Positions 17,303 to 26,141 of a stretch of DNA of 59,017 bases are shown here, piece by piece. A program made the translations under genes and the position numbers. The number at the start of each line of letters is the position of its first letter. Positions within the stretch are counted from its first letter, which is position 1. Location: contig CAIOLO010000137.1 of assembly GCA_903859155.1 (NCBI GenBank), positions 1-59,017 of the forward strand, written 5' to 3'. The DNA comes from an uncultured beta proteobacterium. GTDB lineage: Bacteria > Pseudomonadota > Gammaproteobacteria > Burkholderiales > SG8-39. Below the pieces are notes generated by a model. It ran no database searches and was not told the DNA's origin. It saw only the letters and a list, made by a program, of their open reading frames with translations.

Positions 17303-19438
17303 CTACTGCGTGACGATCAGCGCATCCAGAGCCAGCACGCCCTGCCCGCTCGGCAGTGCCACCAGCGGGTTGACATCGACCTCGACTATCGAGGGCACGG
17401 TGAGCATCAGGCGACCGATTGCGGTTACGGTGCGCGCCACGGCCTCGACATCCACGGCGGGCGCGCCACGGAAGCCTTTGAGCAGTTTCGCCGTGCGCAG
17501 TTTCTGCAGTTCCTCGATGACCGTGGCTTCAGTCGCGTTAGCCGGGACCAGGCGTACGTCGCCCAGGGCTTCTACCCAGATACCACCCAAGCCAAGCAGC
17601 AGCACCGGCCCCCAGGCAGGATCGCGCTTGGCGCCCACCATCAGTTCCAGTCCTTTGGCCGCCATGGTTTCAACCAGCGCGCCATCCAGTGCCAGTCCGG
17701 GCTGCGCGCGGGCGATGTTCTGTTGCAGGGTTTCCCATGCACCGCGCAGGGCCGTCTCGTCCCGGACATTGAGAATGACGCCGCCAGCCTCGGTCTTGTG
17801 GGACAAGGCCGCAGCCTGTGCCTTGACCGCCACCGGGTAACCAATGCGACTGGCCGTCGCTACCGCCTCTTCAACCGTGCGTGCCAGTCCGCCTTCGGGT
17901 ACCCGTATGCCGGCGGCGGCCAGCACCTTCTTGCCCAGCCATTCCGGCTGCGCTCCCCGGCCCAATACCGGCAATCCGGAGAACGGCGCAGGATGGGTAT
18001 CGCCGCGTTTCCTGGCTAGCAACTTTCCGTAAGCAGAGTAATGCGCGATGGCTTTCAGGCAGCGATCCGAGGATCGATGGAACATGAACGGACCCGCGTC
18101 CGCCGCGGCCTGCACCTCGGGGGCCAGGGGCGAGGTATCGCCCAGCGCGACCACCAGCACCGGCTTGGTATTGCCCACCATTCCCTTGACGAACTCGCCG
18201 ATGACGGTGATGCCCTTGGGTCCGGCAATCGGATACGAGATGTACAGGCTGCCGACATTAGGATCATCGAGCAAGGCCTTGGTCAGTATCGAGTTGTTTC
18301 CGGGGGCCACACCGGCGGTGACGTCCAGCGGATTGCTCGGTGTCCCGAATGCGGGCAACGCAGCCCGCAGCTTTTCCATGCTCGCGGGCGTCAACGCGGG
18401 AAACTCCAGTCCGAGGGTTTCGGCGGCGTCGTTGATCAGCGCGACAAACGCGCCCGATGCCGTCAATACCGCGGGACCTTGGGAGGGCACCTCGGGATAG
18501 TGGGTAAGCAACTCGCTCACATCCATGACCTCGTCCAGAGATTCGACCACCAGCACGCCGGCATTGGCCGCGTTGGTGAGCATCGCGCCATGGTCCCCCA
18601 CCAGCGCGCCGGTGTGCGAGGCCGCCGCCGCCCTGGCCTTCGCGCTGCGGCCGGGGTGCAGCAGCACCACCGGCTTGTTCGCGGCGCGGGCACGTTCGCA
18701 GGCGGCCATGAACTCCCTGGGCCGGCGGATTTGTTCGGCATAAAGCACAATCACCGCGGTTTGCGGATCCTCCACCAGGTACTCGGTGAAATCGGCAAGA
18801 TCAAGGCCGGCCTCATTACCGGTGGTAATGGAATAGGAAATGGCCATGTGGCGCGCATCCGCCGCGCGCTGCAGGTGACCTATCATGCCGCCGCTCTGCC
18901 CGACGAAGGCCACCCCCGGCTTGTCTCCGGGCGCCCAGCGTCGCGCTGCAATCGCGAACAGCATGTGCAGGGTCAGTCCGTCGACGTTGTTGGTGAACCC
19001 CAGGCAGTTAGGCCCGACGATCGCCAACCCGCCTTCGCGCGCCGTACGGGCAACCTCGGCCTGCACATCGTGCTGTCCGGTTTCGGCAAATCCGGCGGCA
19101 AACACCAGCGCCGCGCCGACCTTGCGCTGCACACAGGCGGCAACCGCTTCCTTGACACCGGCGGCCGGCAAGGTAAATACCGCCAGGTCCACACCTTCGG
19201 GCAGGTCCAGCGGGCTCGCCAGCAGCGTGCGCCCGTCGATGGGATCGGAACTGCGGCCCACCAGATAGATGTCGCCGGCAAACTTGTTGACCTTCAGTCC
19301 GTTGAGAATGTTGTGCCCGGTCGTTCCCGGACGGGCAGACATGCCGATGATGGCCACCGACTTGGGTCGCATGACTTTCGCGACCGCCCCGGGCCCACGC
19401 GCCTGCGCAGAAAGCCCCGCGTTTGCTGCTTCATTCAT
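17303..19438 (-). CDS. Acyl-CoA synthetase, NDP-forming (acetate-CoA ligase ADP-forming family)
   Basis: About 711 residues, fused alpha-beta type. Order of domains: CoA-binding Rossmann domain (VAIIGMSARPGTTGHN), two succinyl-CoA-synthetase-like domains with the phospho-histidine motif SHTGALVGDHG, and a C-terminal ATP-grasp domain (VAVKAQAAALSHKTEAGG; EVDVNPLVALPSGQG). It makes an acyl-CoA from a carboxylic acid and ATP. The ATG at 19438 has GGAG 11 bases ahead; a GTG at 19450 is the alternative. It follows a DUF35 and thiolase gene, so it likely activates the acid degraded by this operon. Confidence 0.93.
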   Translation of the reverse strand: MNEAANAGLSAQARGPGAVAKVMRPKSVAIIGMSARPGTTGHNILNGLKVNKFAGDIYLVGRSSDPIDGRTLLASPLDLPEGVDLAVFTLPAAGVKEAVAACVQRKVGAALVFAAGFAETGQHDVQAEVARTAREGGLAIVGPNCLGFTNNVDGLTLHMLFAIAARRWAPGDKPGVAFVGQSGGMIGHLQRAADARHMAISYSITTGNEAGLDLADFTEYLVEDPQTAVIVLYAEQIRRPREFMAACERARAANKPVVLLHPGRSAKARAAAASHTGALVGDHGAMLTNAANAGVLVVESLDEVMDVSELLTHYPEVPSQGPAVLTASGAFVALINDAAETLGLEFPALTPASMEKLRAALPAFGTPSNPLDVTAGVAPGNNSILTKALLDDPNVGSLYISYPIAGPKGITVIGEFVKGMVGNTKPVLVVALGDTSPLAPEVQAAADAGPFMFHRSSDRCLKAIAHYSAYGKLLARKRGDTHPAPFSGLPVLGRGAQPEWLGKKVLAAAGIRVPEGGLARTVEEAVATASRIGYPVAVKAQAAALSHKTEAGGVILNVRDETALRGAWETLQQNIARAQPGLALDGALVETMAAKGLELMVGAKRDPAWGPVLLLGLGGIWVEALGDVRLVPANATEATVIEELQKLRTAKLLKGFRGAPAVDVEAVARTVTAIGRLMLTVPSIVEVDVNPLVALPSGQGVLALDALIVTQ

Positions 19439-19467
19439 TTTTGCTTTCACTCCATCTGTATCTGTAT

Positions 19468-19908
19468 TTAGCGATCGGGCTGGAACATCAGCAGGTTGGT
19501 GCCGTCGGCAAGCGGCATCCAGTAGGGCTTGACCTTCATCCCCACCTTGAGTTCATCCTCGGTGCAGTTGACCATGTTGGCGATGTGATTGACGCCGGCG
19601 CCCTCGAAGGTCACGCAGGCCACCGCATAAGGTTCGACGGCGCGAAACCGGTCGGTGCCGCGATAGGTGACGGTGTAGGAAAAAATCTCCCCTTTGCCGG
19701 AGATCTCGCGCCACTCGATGTCGCCGCGCCGCCCGGTAAAAATGCTGGTGGGACGAGGGAAATGCTGGAATTTCCCGCTCTTCTTGCAGTACTGGATCAC
19801 CACTTTCCGGTCGCGCGTTCCATCCCAGAACGGCTTGGCGAAGCCGTAGGTCCTGATCTCGCGCTTCAGACTCATGGTGTCGTTCAGTGGTCTGGTTTCT
19901 TTGCTCAT
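19468..19908 (-). CDS. DUF35 OB-fold protein, partner of the thiolase-like protein
   Basis: 146 residues. OB-fold domain of the DUF35 family (GKGEIFSYTVTYRGTDRF; PYAVACVTFEGAGVN). The rubredoxin-like zinc ribbon usual at the N-terminus keeps only one Cys (QYCKKSGKFQHFPRP), so it probably binds no zinc. Such proteins form complexes with thiolase-like enzymes, for example BbsA with BbsB in benzylsuccinate oxidation or the DUF35 part of ChsH2 with the aldolase Ltp2. GAGAGG lies six bases ahead of the ATG. It lies 86 bases after the thiolase-like gene. Confidence 0.9.
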   Translation of the reverse strand: MSKETRPLNDTMSLKREIRTYGFAKPFWDGTRDRKVVIQYCKKSGKFQHFPRPTSIFTGRRGDIEWREISGKGEIFSYTVTYRGTDRFRAVEPYAVACVTFEGAGVNHIANMVNCTEDELKVGMKVKPYWMPLADGTNLLMFQPDR

Positions 19909-19994
19909 GTTCAGCCTCTCTATGCGGATTTTCGTTTCCTGCTGATTCTGCTGCCGTCGAACGGGGCTGCGCCCCGGTGCCCACGACTGCCGGC

Positions 19995-21164
19995 TTATTC
20001 GCCCGGGACCAGGACCAGCGCGGCGCTGGTACCCCAGTTCCTGCCGTAATTGATCCAGCCGATGCCGGTGTTCAGCACGTTCTTGGTGTTCTTGATCTGG
20101 CGCGCGCCGCCCTCGCCCATCAACTGGCGCACCGACTCGATCAGGTTGTGCGAGGAGCAGGCCGCCTGACCTGCGGATATCTGCCCGCCCCCGGTATTGA
20201 GTGGCAGGTTGCCCTTGTAGGAAAGGTCATTGTCACGAATGAAATCGCAACCCTGGCCCTGCTTGCAGAAGCCGAAGTTCTCGTACTGCAGCAAAATGGC
20301 AATGATGAAATCGTCATAGGGATGAAACGACGCCACATCCTTGATGCCGATGCCGGCCTGTTTGAGCGCCTTTTCACCGGCGGCCTTGTGTCCGCTCAGG
20401 GTGGGGTCCACCAGGTTCATGGCTCCGCCATAATTGGTCCGTTCGCTGTAGCCGATCGGAATGACGCGCTTGTGCAGCCCTTTCTTCCGGGCCATCTCCT
20501 TGCTCATCATGATGAGGCCTGCGGCACCGTCGGCCGGCATCACGCAATCGAGCAAACGGATCGGATCGGCGATCATGCGCGAGTTCATGTAGTCGTCGAT
20601 GGTGATGGGTTTGCGCAGTTTCTCGCAGGCGTTTTCGTTCATCACGGCATGGTCGCGCTGCGTCACGGCGAGCTTGCCCAGCATCTCGTAGTCCAGGCCG
20701 AACATCGATTCGTAGCGTTTGGACAGCAGGCCGAAAGCACCCGGCGGCCCCATCAGTCCATAGGGTTCGATCCATTCGCGCCGGTAGCTGCGCTCGACCG
20801 AATTGCTTTCGCGACGGCCGGTGTCGGCGAACAGCAGGAACGCGATGTTGCAAAGGCCCGCGTCGATCGCCATCGCCGCGCGCGCCACGCACCCGGCCGC
20901 CGAGCAGCCGCCGATATGCACCTGCTCGCAGAAGTCGACCTCCAGCCCGAGTTGGTCGGCGGTGGTCTGTGCCCAGAACACGTTGCCGGCGCCGGTGCTG
21001 GTCAGCCCGGCGAGCACCAGGCCGTCGATCTCGGCTTTGTCTATGCCGGTCTTGTCCAGCAGCGACTCGAGAATCTCGGCATCCAGTTCCCAGACATCGC
21101 GGTCGCTGATGTCCATCACCTTGGTTTCGGCGTAGGCCACGATGGCCGAATCGCGCAAACTCAT
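19995..21164 (-). CDS. Thiolase-superfamily (SCP2-thiolase/Ltp-like) enzyme
   Basis: 389 residues. Begins with the SCP2-thiolase pattern DSAIVAYAETK; a Cys lies in VHIGGCSAAGC at the nucleophile region. The C-terminal block reads NTGGGQISAGQAACSSHN, where true thiolases have a GHP with catalytic His, so the reaction may be aldol or retro-aldol rather than thiolysis. With the adjacent DUF35 gene it resembles the BbsAB and Ltp2-ChsH2 pairs. A strong AAAGGAG is ahead of the ATG. First gene of the minus-strand operon thiolase-DUF35-CoA ligase-enolase-like. Confidence 0.91.
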   Translation of the reverse strand: MSLRDSAIVAYAETKVMDISDRDVWELDAEILESLLDKTGIDKAEIDGLVLAGLTSTGAGNVFWAQTTADQLGLEVDFCEQVHIGGCSAAGCVARAAMAIDAGLCNIAFLLFADTGRRESNSVERSYRREWIEPYGLMGPPGAFGLLSKRYESMFGLDYEMLGKLAVTQRDHAVMNENACEKLRKPITIDDYMNSRMIADPIRLLDCVMPADGAAGLIMMSKEMARKKGLHKRVIPIGYSERTNYGGAMNLVDPTLSGHKAAGEKALKQAGIGIKDVASFHPYDDFIIAILLQYENFGFCKQGQGCDFIRDNDLSYKGNLPLNTGGGQISAGQAACSSHNLIESVRQLMGEGGARQIKNTKNVLNTGIGWINYGRNWGTSAALVLVPGE

Positions 21165-21655
21165 TTTCCTTCTCCTTTAACAAATGGCCCACCCGGTACC
21201 TGAGGCGGCAACGAGCACTCTGTCACCACACGGCGCGGCCGCGCAACCGACTATCGTTGAAGTTGCTACGACGTGCAACGAGGGAATGATGAAATATTCG
21301 TCTGCTTCACGTGACGGCACCGTAGTATAACGGCGCATCGGAATATTCCGCCGGGCTGCTCAGCAAATCGAGGGAGGCACACCTCTTGAAGCCGACCGCG
21401 TTACTCGGATTTGAAATCCCTCCGGCGCTGCCCCTCGGCAAGAGGCACATCCAACAGAGCGCGCGAAAACCACCAATGCTCCTGATTCTCCGTCCAGTCA
21501 GCCATCGCGAAAAGCCGGCATGACATCGCGCGCGAACAGATCGAGAGAACGCAAGCTTTCATCCGGGGGAAGACCGGAACGATCCAGACGATCGAATATG
21601 TCAAATTTCGAGCCCTGGAATGCCGACTGAAATCACGGACCGTCGCCGACCCTTG
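21165..21655. other. 491-base intergenic region
   Basis: The part near 21165-21400 is AT-richer than its surroundings and must hold the promoter of the thiolase operon; I cannot place -35/-10 boxes with certainty. The part 21498-21632 holds a decayed gene end (separate entry). Short frames elsewhere have no recognisable product. Confidence 0.6.
21498..21632 (-). pseudogene. Remnant of a luciferase-like (LLM) flavin oxidoreductase C-terminus
   Basis: About 44 codons open between a TGA and another TGA read FQGSKFDIFDRLDRSG, then LPPDESLRSLDLFAR and DVMPAFRDG before the stop. This pattern (FDxxDRLDRSG...LFAxxVMPAFR) resembles the end of LLM-class flavin-dependent monooxygenases. No start codon or upstream domain remains in frame. 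It is a gene fossil between the two minus-strand operons and suggests that an oxygenase once belonged to this pathway. Confidence 0.6.
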
Positions 21656-22618
21656 TCATTCGGCCTTGATATCGGCCGCCTTGACCACCCGCGCCCATTT
21701 CTCGGTTTCCTGGCGAATGAACGCAGCGAAGCTTTCGCTGGATCCGCCGAGCGGCTGCAACTCCTGCGACGCGAACTGTTTCCTGACCTCGGGCATGGCA
21801 AGCACGCGCTGGGATTCCTGGTTGAGTCGCTCGACCACCGCGCGCGGCGTCGTTCCGGTGGCATTCAGGCCGAACCACAAACCCGCATCGAAGCCGGCGA
21901 CGCCCGCCGAAGCCAGCGTCGGCACACCCGGCAAGGAGGACAGCGGCTCGCGACCGATCGATCCCAGCGCAATCAGCTTGCCTGCCTTGATCGGTCCGAT
22001 CACCGATGCCGCCGGCGTAAACAGCAGCTTGATATGCCCGGCCATCAAATCGACCTGCGCCTGGCCGCTGCCTTTGTATGGCACATGCGCGAGCTTCACC
22101 CCGGTGGCCAGATTGAACAGTTCGCCGTAGAGATGCGTCACCGTGCCGGTGCCTGCAGAGGCGTAGGAGATGGCCCCCGGGTTGGCCCTGGCCTGCGCGA
22201 TCAGGTCCTTCACCGTGGGCGGTGCGGATGGATGCGCAGCCAGCAGTCCCGGAGTTTCCGCGAGCAAGGCCACCGCGGCCAGGTCCTTCTGGAAATCGAA
22301 ACTCACCTTGAACAGACTGGGATTGATGCTGTTGGCGATGGTGGAGAGCAACAGCGTATGCCCGTCGCCCGGCGCACGCGCCACGGCTTCGGCGGCAATG
22401 CTGCTGCCAGCCCCGGCACGGTTCTCCACCACGACCTGCTGCCCGATGGTCTCTGACATACGCGCCGCGAGTTGCCGCGCGATGATGTCGGCGGTGCTGC
22501 CGGCGGGAAATCCCACCAGGATGTGCACCGGTTTGCTGGGAAAATCAGATTGCGCCTTGGCGAAAAACGGCATCGTCGAAGCCAGGGCCGCGAGGGTGCA
22601 AAGCGTAAGTTGCCTCAT
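21656..22618 (-). CDS. Bug/TctC-family periplasmic solute receptor
   Basis: About 320 residues with a Sec leader (MRQLTLCTLAALAST...FFAKAQS). Mature part has the Bug pattern FPSKPVHILVGFPAGSTAD, VVVENRAGAG and the AHVPYKGSGQA loop that binds carboxylates through two water molecules. The ATG at 22618 has GGAG six bases ahead; an ATG at 22630 is less likely. Last gene of an acyl-CoA degradation operon, and no TctAB membrane genes are near. Ligand unknown, probably a carboxylic acid. Confidence 0.94.
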   Translation of the reverse strand: MRQLTLCTLAALASTMPFFAKAQSDFPSKPVHILVGFPAGSTADIIARQLAARMSETIGQQVVVENRAGAGSSIAAEAVARAPGDGHTLLLSTIANSINPSLFKVSFDFQKDLAAVALLAETPGLLAAHPSAPPTVKDLIAQARANPGAISYASAGTGTVTHLYGELFNLATGVKLAHVPYKGSGQAQVDLMAGHIKLLFTPAASVIGPIKAGKLIALGSIGREPLSSLPGVPTLASAGVAGFDAGLWFGLNATGTTPRAVVERLNQESQRVLAMPEVRKQFASQELQPLGGSSESFAAFIRQETEKWARVVKAADIKAE

Positions 22619-22739
22619 GCAATTCTCCAACTAGTCATGAACGATTGGATCCCGGCTTTCTTCGCGATGGCAAAAAAATGGGGATGACAATAAACGTTTG
22701 AACGGCCAATGGCCGCGGGAGCCGGCGTGTGAGCCCCTG

Positions 22740-23723
22740 TCATTCGGGTTTTATACCGGCATTGCTCACCACGTCACGCCACTTATTGTAATCAGCCACG
22801 ATGCGTTTCTGGAACTGCTCGACGGATTCCTTGATAGGAACAATGCCGGCGTCCGAGAGTTGCTGAACGGCCTTGGGGATCTCGAATGCCCGTCCGATGT
22901 GGTTGTTGATAAGGACAACAACCTCGCGCGGCGTGCCCGTCGGCGCGAGCACACCGAACCAGTTGGTCACCTCGTAGCTTGGCAACCCGGCCTCGGCGAA
23001 GGTCGGCACATTGGGCAAGGCGGCGATGCGCTTGGGTGCCGCCACCGCAAGCACGCGCACCGTCCTGGCGGCAAGCTGTGCGCGCACCGAGCCAACGCCT
23101 AGCAATCCGACCTGAATGAGGCCCGCGCCGAGATCAACCCCGGCAGGCGCCGCACCCTTGTAAGGCACGTGCACCATCTTCACCCCGGTGAGATAGGAAA
23201 AAAGCTCCGCCGCGAGGTGCGGCATGGTCGCAATGCCAGCCGAACCATAATTGATCACGCCGGGATTGGCGCGGCCGTAATCGATAAACTCCTTGAGCGT
23301 ATTCACCGGCAAACTGTCCGGAATGACCACGATGCTCGGGACTTCGGCAATCGCGGCCACGCCCGTCAGGTCCTTGAGCGGGTCGTAAGGCAGGTCCTTG
23401 CTGACCCAGGGCGCGATCGAGGCATTGCCGACATTGACCATTACAAGCGTATAGCCGTCGGGCGCCGACTTGGCGGTAAACAAGACTGCAGGGCTGCCGC
23501 CCGCTCCCGGCCGATTCTCCACGATCACCGCCTGGCCCAGGCTGCGGGCGATGTTCTCCGACATGATGCGCGTCATGATGTCGGCGACGCCGCCCGCGGC
23601 TGAAGTCACGATCATGCGAATCGATTTGACCGGGTAGGCCTGGCCTAGCGCCTGTGACATCCCCACCAGCAGACCTGTGACAACCAGCGCGCCGCGCCAT
23701 ATTCCGTGCCTGACTTGCTTCAT
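22740..23723 (-). CDS. Bug/TctC-family periplasmic solute receptor
   Basis: About 327 residues from MKQVRHGIWRG, leader ending ALGQA. Bug blocks YPVKSIRMIVTSAAGGVAD, VIVENRPGAGG, SAPDGYTLVM and MVHVPYKGAAPA are complete. The binding loop differs from its neighbour (TSAAGG against GFPAGS), so the ligand may differ too. It lies between the molybdenum hydroxylase subunit gene and a second Bug gene on the same strand. A GGGGG stretch lies ahead of the ATG. Confidence 0.94.
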   Translation of the reverse strand: MKQVRHGIWRGALVVTGLLVGMSQALGQAYPVKSIRMIVTSAAGGVADIMTRIMSENIARSLGQAVIVENRPGAGGSPAVLFTAKSAPDGYTLVMVNVGNASIAPWVSKDLPYDPLKDLTGVAAIAEVPSIVVIPDSLPVNTLKEFIDYGRANPGVINYGSAGIATMPHLAAELFSYLTGVKMVHVPYKGAAPAGVDLGAGLIQVGLLGVGSVRAQLAARTVRVLAVAAPKRIAALPNVPTFAEAGLPSYEVTNWFGVLAPTGTPREVVVLINNHIGRAFEIPKAVQQLSDAGIVPIKESVEQFQKRIVADYNKWRDVVSNAGIKPE

Positions 23724-23802
23724 GAGTACCCCCCGACCAATCACCGAAAAGGCCGGCCAGCGCTGCCGGTTTTTAGAATCTGTGAACCTGACGGGTTCCC
23801 GC

Positions 23803-26130
23803 CTACCGGGTTCCCGCCTCCCGTATCGCCTCCCAAACCCGTTGCGGTGTCGCCGGCATCGCGAAGTTTCTCACCCCCAGCGGCGCCAGTGCGTCGTTAA
23901 TTGCGTTCATTATGGCGGCAAGGCCGCCGACCGTGCCGCATTCCCCGGCGCCCTTGACGCCCAGCGGATTGGTTTTGGTGGGCACCGGATGACTGCCGAT
24001 GTCGAAATTGCACAGGTCCGCCGCGCGCGGCATGGCGTAGTCGGCAAACGAACCCGACAACAACTGCCCGCTGTCGGTGTCGTAGGTGACGATTTCCATC
24101 AGCGCCTGCCCGGCCGCCTGGGCGATGCCGCCATGCACCTGCCCGCCCACCAGCAGCGGATTGAGTTCCACACCGACATCGTGGATGGCGGTATAGCGCG
24201 TGAGTTCTATGGTTCCGGTCTCCGCATCGATTTCCAGTTCGCAGACATGGCAGGTATTGGGAATGTTCTGGGTCTTGGTGGTCCAGGTTGCCGTCTCGTA
24301 CAGGCCGATCTCCAGGTCCGCCGGCAGTTTCAGCGGGTTGAACGCCGCCTTGGCCACTTCGGTAAATTGCACTTTGCGGTCGGTGCCCACCACGTTGAAG
24401 GCGCCATTGCCGAATTCAATATCGGCATCGGCCGCCTCGAGCAAATGCGCGGCGATGCGCTTGCCCTTTTCTATCACCTTGTCCACCGCCTTGAACACCG
24501 CGCCGCCGCCGATGGTGGCGGTGCGCGCGGCGCCGGTGCCGGTGCCCCAGGAGAGTTTGTCGGTGTCGCCTTCGACCACCCGGATGCTCTCGGCTTCCAG
24601 GCCAAGGCGAGCGGAGACGATCTGCGTGTAAATGGTTTCATGGCTCTGGCCGCCGGCGGTGGAACCCACCAGCACCGTGACGTTGCCTCCCGGATCGAAG
24701 CGCACTTCAGCGGTTTCCGGCGAAGGCCCGGCCGACGGATCGACGCTCTGCGACACGCCCACACCATGCAGTCTGCCGCGCGCCCTGGCATCGGCCTTGC
24801 GCGCCTGAGCGCCGGCGTAATCGGACTGCGCCAGGCATTTATCCAGCACCGCCTCGAAGTCGCCGCAATCGTAACTCGCGCCATTGGGCAGTTTGCAGGG
24901 CATGGCACTCGCGGGAATGAGATTGCGGCGGCGAATCTCGGCCGGATCGATTTTCAATTCACGCGCCGCGATGTCGATGATGCGCTCCAGCACATAGGTG
25001 CCCGGAGTGCCTCCAGGGGCGCGATAATTGGACACCGGCACCGTGTTGGTCAGCACCGCCGCCCCCCGCCCGTGCACCGCCGGCGTGGCGTACACACCCA
25101 CGGTGGAGTCGGCGATGCCGCGCGTGGACAGGAAGCCGATCATGGTGAGATAGGCGCCGATGTTGTTGTTCGAGGCAAGGTGCATGGCAAGGAACTTGCC
25201 GTCCTTATCCAGGGCCAGCGCTGCATCCACCACCATGTCGCGTCCCTGATCGTCCGCAAGCAGGGCTTCGCTGCGCTCGCAGGTCCATTTCACCGGACGC
25301 CCGAGGCGCCTGGCCGCCCAGGCGGCGACGGGAACCTCCGGGTACAAGCCGCCTTTCATGCCGAAAGAGCCGCCGACATCCCCCGCGATCAGCGTCATGC
25401 TGTGCTCGGGAACCTTGAAAATATACTGCGTCATCAGGGTGCGCCAGATATAGGGGCGCTGCATGCAGGCATGGACGGTGAAATGCCCGCGTCCTTCGTC
25501 GTATTGCGCAACCACGGCGCGCGGTTCGATGGTGCTGGCGGCCACGCGACTGACGACGAAGTGTTCCTTCACCACATGCGCGGCCCTGGCCATGGCGGCA
25601 TCGACGGCCGCGCCATTGCCCAGTTCCACGAACACCGATTCATTGTCGGGACAGGCTGGCCACAGCGCCGGCGTTCCCGGCTGGTTCGCCTTTTCGGTGG
25701 ACACCTGTGCCGGCAGGATCGCGTATTCCACTTCGATGGCTTCGGAGGCATCTTTGGCCTGGTTGACCGACTCGGCAATGACCACGGCCACCGCCTGGCC
25801 GATGTGGCGCACGCGGTCGCGCGTCAATGCCGGACGCGGCGGACGGTACATGGGCGAGCCGTCGCGACGCTTGAACGGCACCGCGCCGGTCAGCATGCCC
25901 AGGCCCTCGGCGGCATAGTCCTCGCCGGTGAGAACCGCCAGCACCCCCGGCATGGCTTGCGCCGCGCTGGTGTCGATGCGCAGGATGTCGGCGTGCGCAT
26001 GCGGCGAACGCAGGAAATAGGCGCAGGCCTGCCGGTCGAGATAGACGTCGCTGGTGTAACGGCCTTTGCCGGTCATCAGACGCGGCGCCTCGACCTGGGT
26101 GACCGGCTGGCCGATTGCGTAGCGTGCCAT
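23803..26130 (-). CDS. Molybdenum hydroxylase large subunit (xanthine oxidase/CoxL form II-like)
   Basis: 775 residues. The N-terminal a/b hammerhead domain starts IGQPVTQVEAPRLMTGKGRY; cofactor-binding segments GDVGGSFGMKGG, NYRAPGGTPG (about residue 365-375), GSTAGGQSHET and the catalytic Glu in VKGAGECG (about residue 730) are all present. The segment AYRCSFR of true CO dehydrogenase is absent, so it is an aldehyde/aromatic type hydroxylase, not CODH. The small Fe-S and medium FAD subunits usually beside it are missing in this window. It starts 11 bases after the enoyl-CoA hydratase stop with AGGGGGCG ahead of the ATG. Substrate unknown. Confidence 0.93.
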   Translation of the reverse strand: MARYAIGQPVTQVEAPRLMTGKGRYTSDVYLDRQACAYFLRSPHAHADILRIDTSAAQAMPGVLAVLTGEDYAAEGLGMLTGAVPFKRRDGSPMYRPPRPALTRDRVRHIGQAVAVVIAESVNQAKDASEAIEVEYAILPAQVSTEKANQPGTPALWPACPDNESVFVELGNGAAVDAAMARAAHVVKEHFVVSRVAASTIEPRAVVAQYDEGRGHFTVHACMQRPYIWRTLMTQYIFKVPEHSMTLIAGDVGGSFGMKGGLYPEVPVAAWAARRLGRPVKWTCERSEALLADDQGRDMVVDAALALDKDGKFLAMHLASNNNIGAYLTMIGFLSTRGIADSTVGVYATPAVHGRGAAVLTNTVPVSNYRAPGGTPGTYVLERIIDIAARELKIDPAEIRRRNLIPASAMPCKLPNGASYDCGDFEAVLDKCLAQSDYAGAQARKADARARGRLHGVGVSQSVDPSAGPSPETAEVRFDPGGNVTVLVGSTAGGQSHETIYTQIVSARLGLEAESIRVVEGDTDKLSWGTGTGAARTATIGGGAVFKAVDKVIEKGKRIAAHLLEAADADIEFGNGAFNVVGTDRKVQFTEVAKAAFNPLKLPADLEIGLYETATWTTKTQNIPNTCHVCELEIDAETGTIELTRYTAIHDVGVELNPLLVGGQVHGGIAQAAGQALMEIVTYDTDSGQLLSGSFADYAMPRAADLCNFDIGSHPVPTKTNPLGVKGAGECGTVGGLAAIMNAINDALAPLGVRNFAMPATPQRVWEAIREAGTR

Positions 26131-26141
26131 GCTCGCCCCCT

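Noticed and set aside
22630-22690. REP-like sequence between the two Bug genes
   Set aside because: Resembles a degenerate REP palindrome (GGATCCCGGC...GGGGATGACA) but the arms pair poorly; no second copy seen in the window.
23803-26130. Carbon monoxide dehydrogenase CoxL
   Set aside because: The AYRCSFR active-site motif of true CODH is absent (NYRAPGG instead), and coxM and coxS are missing.
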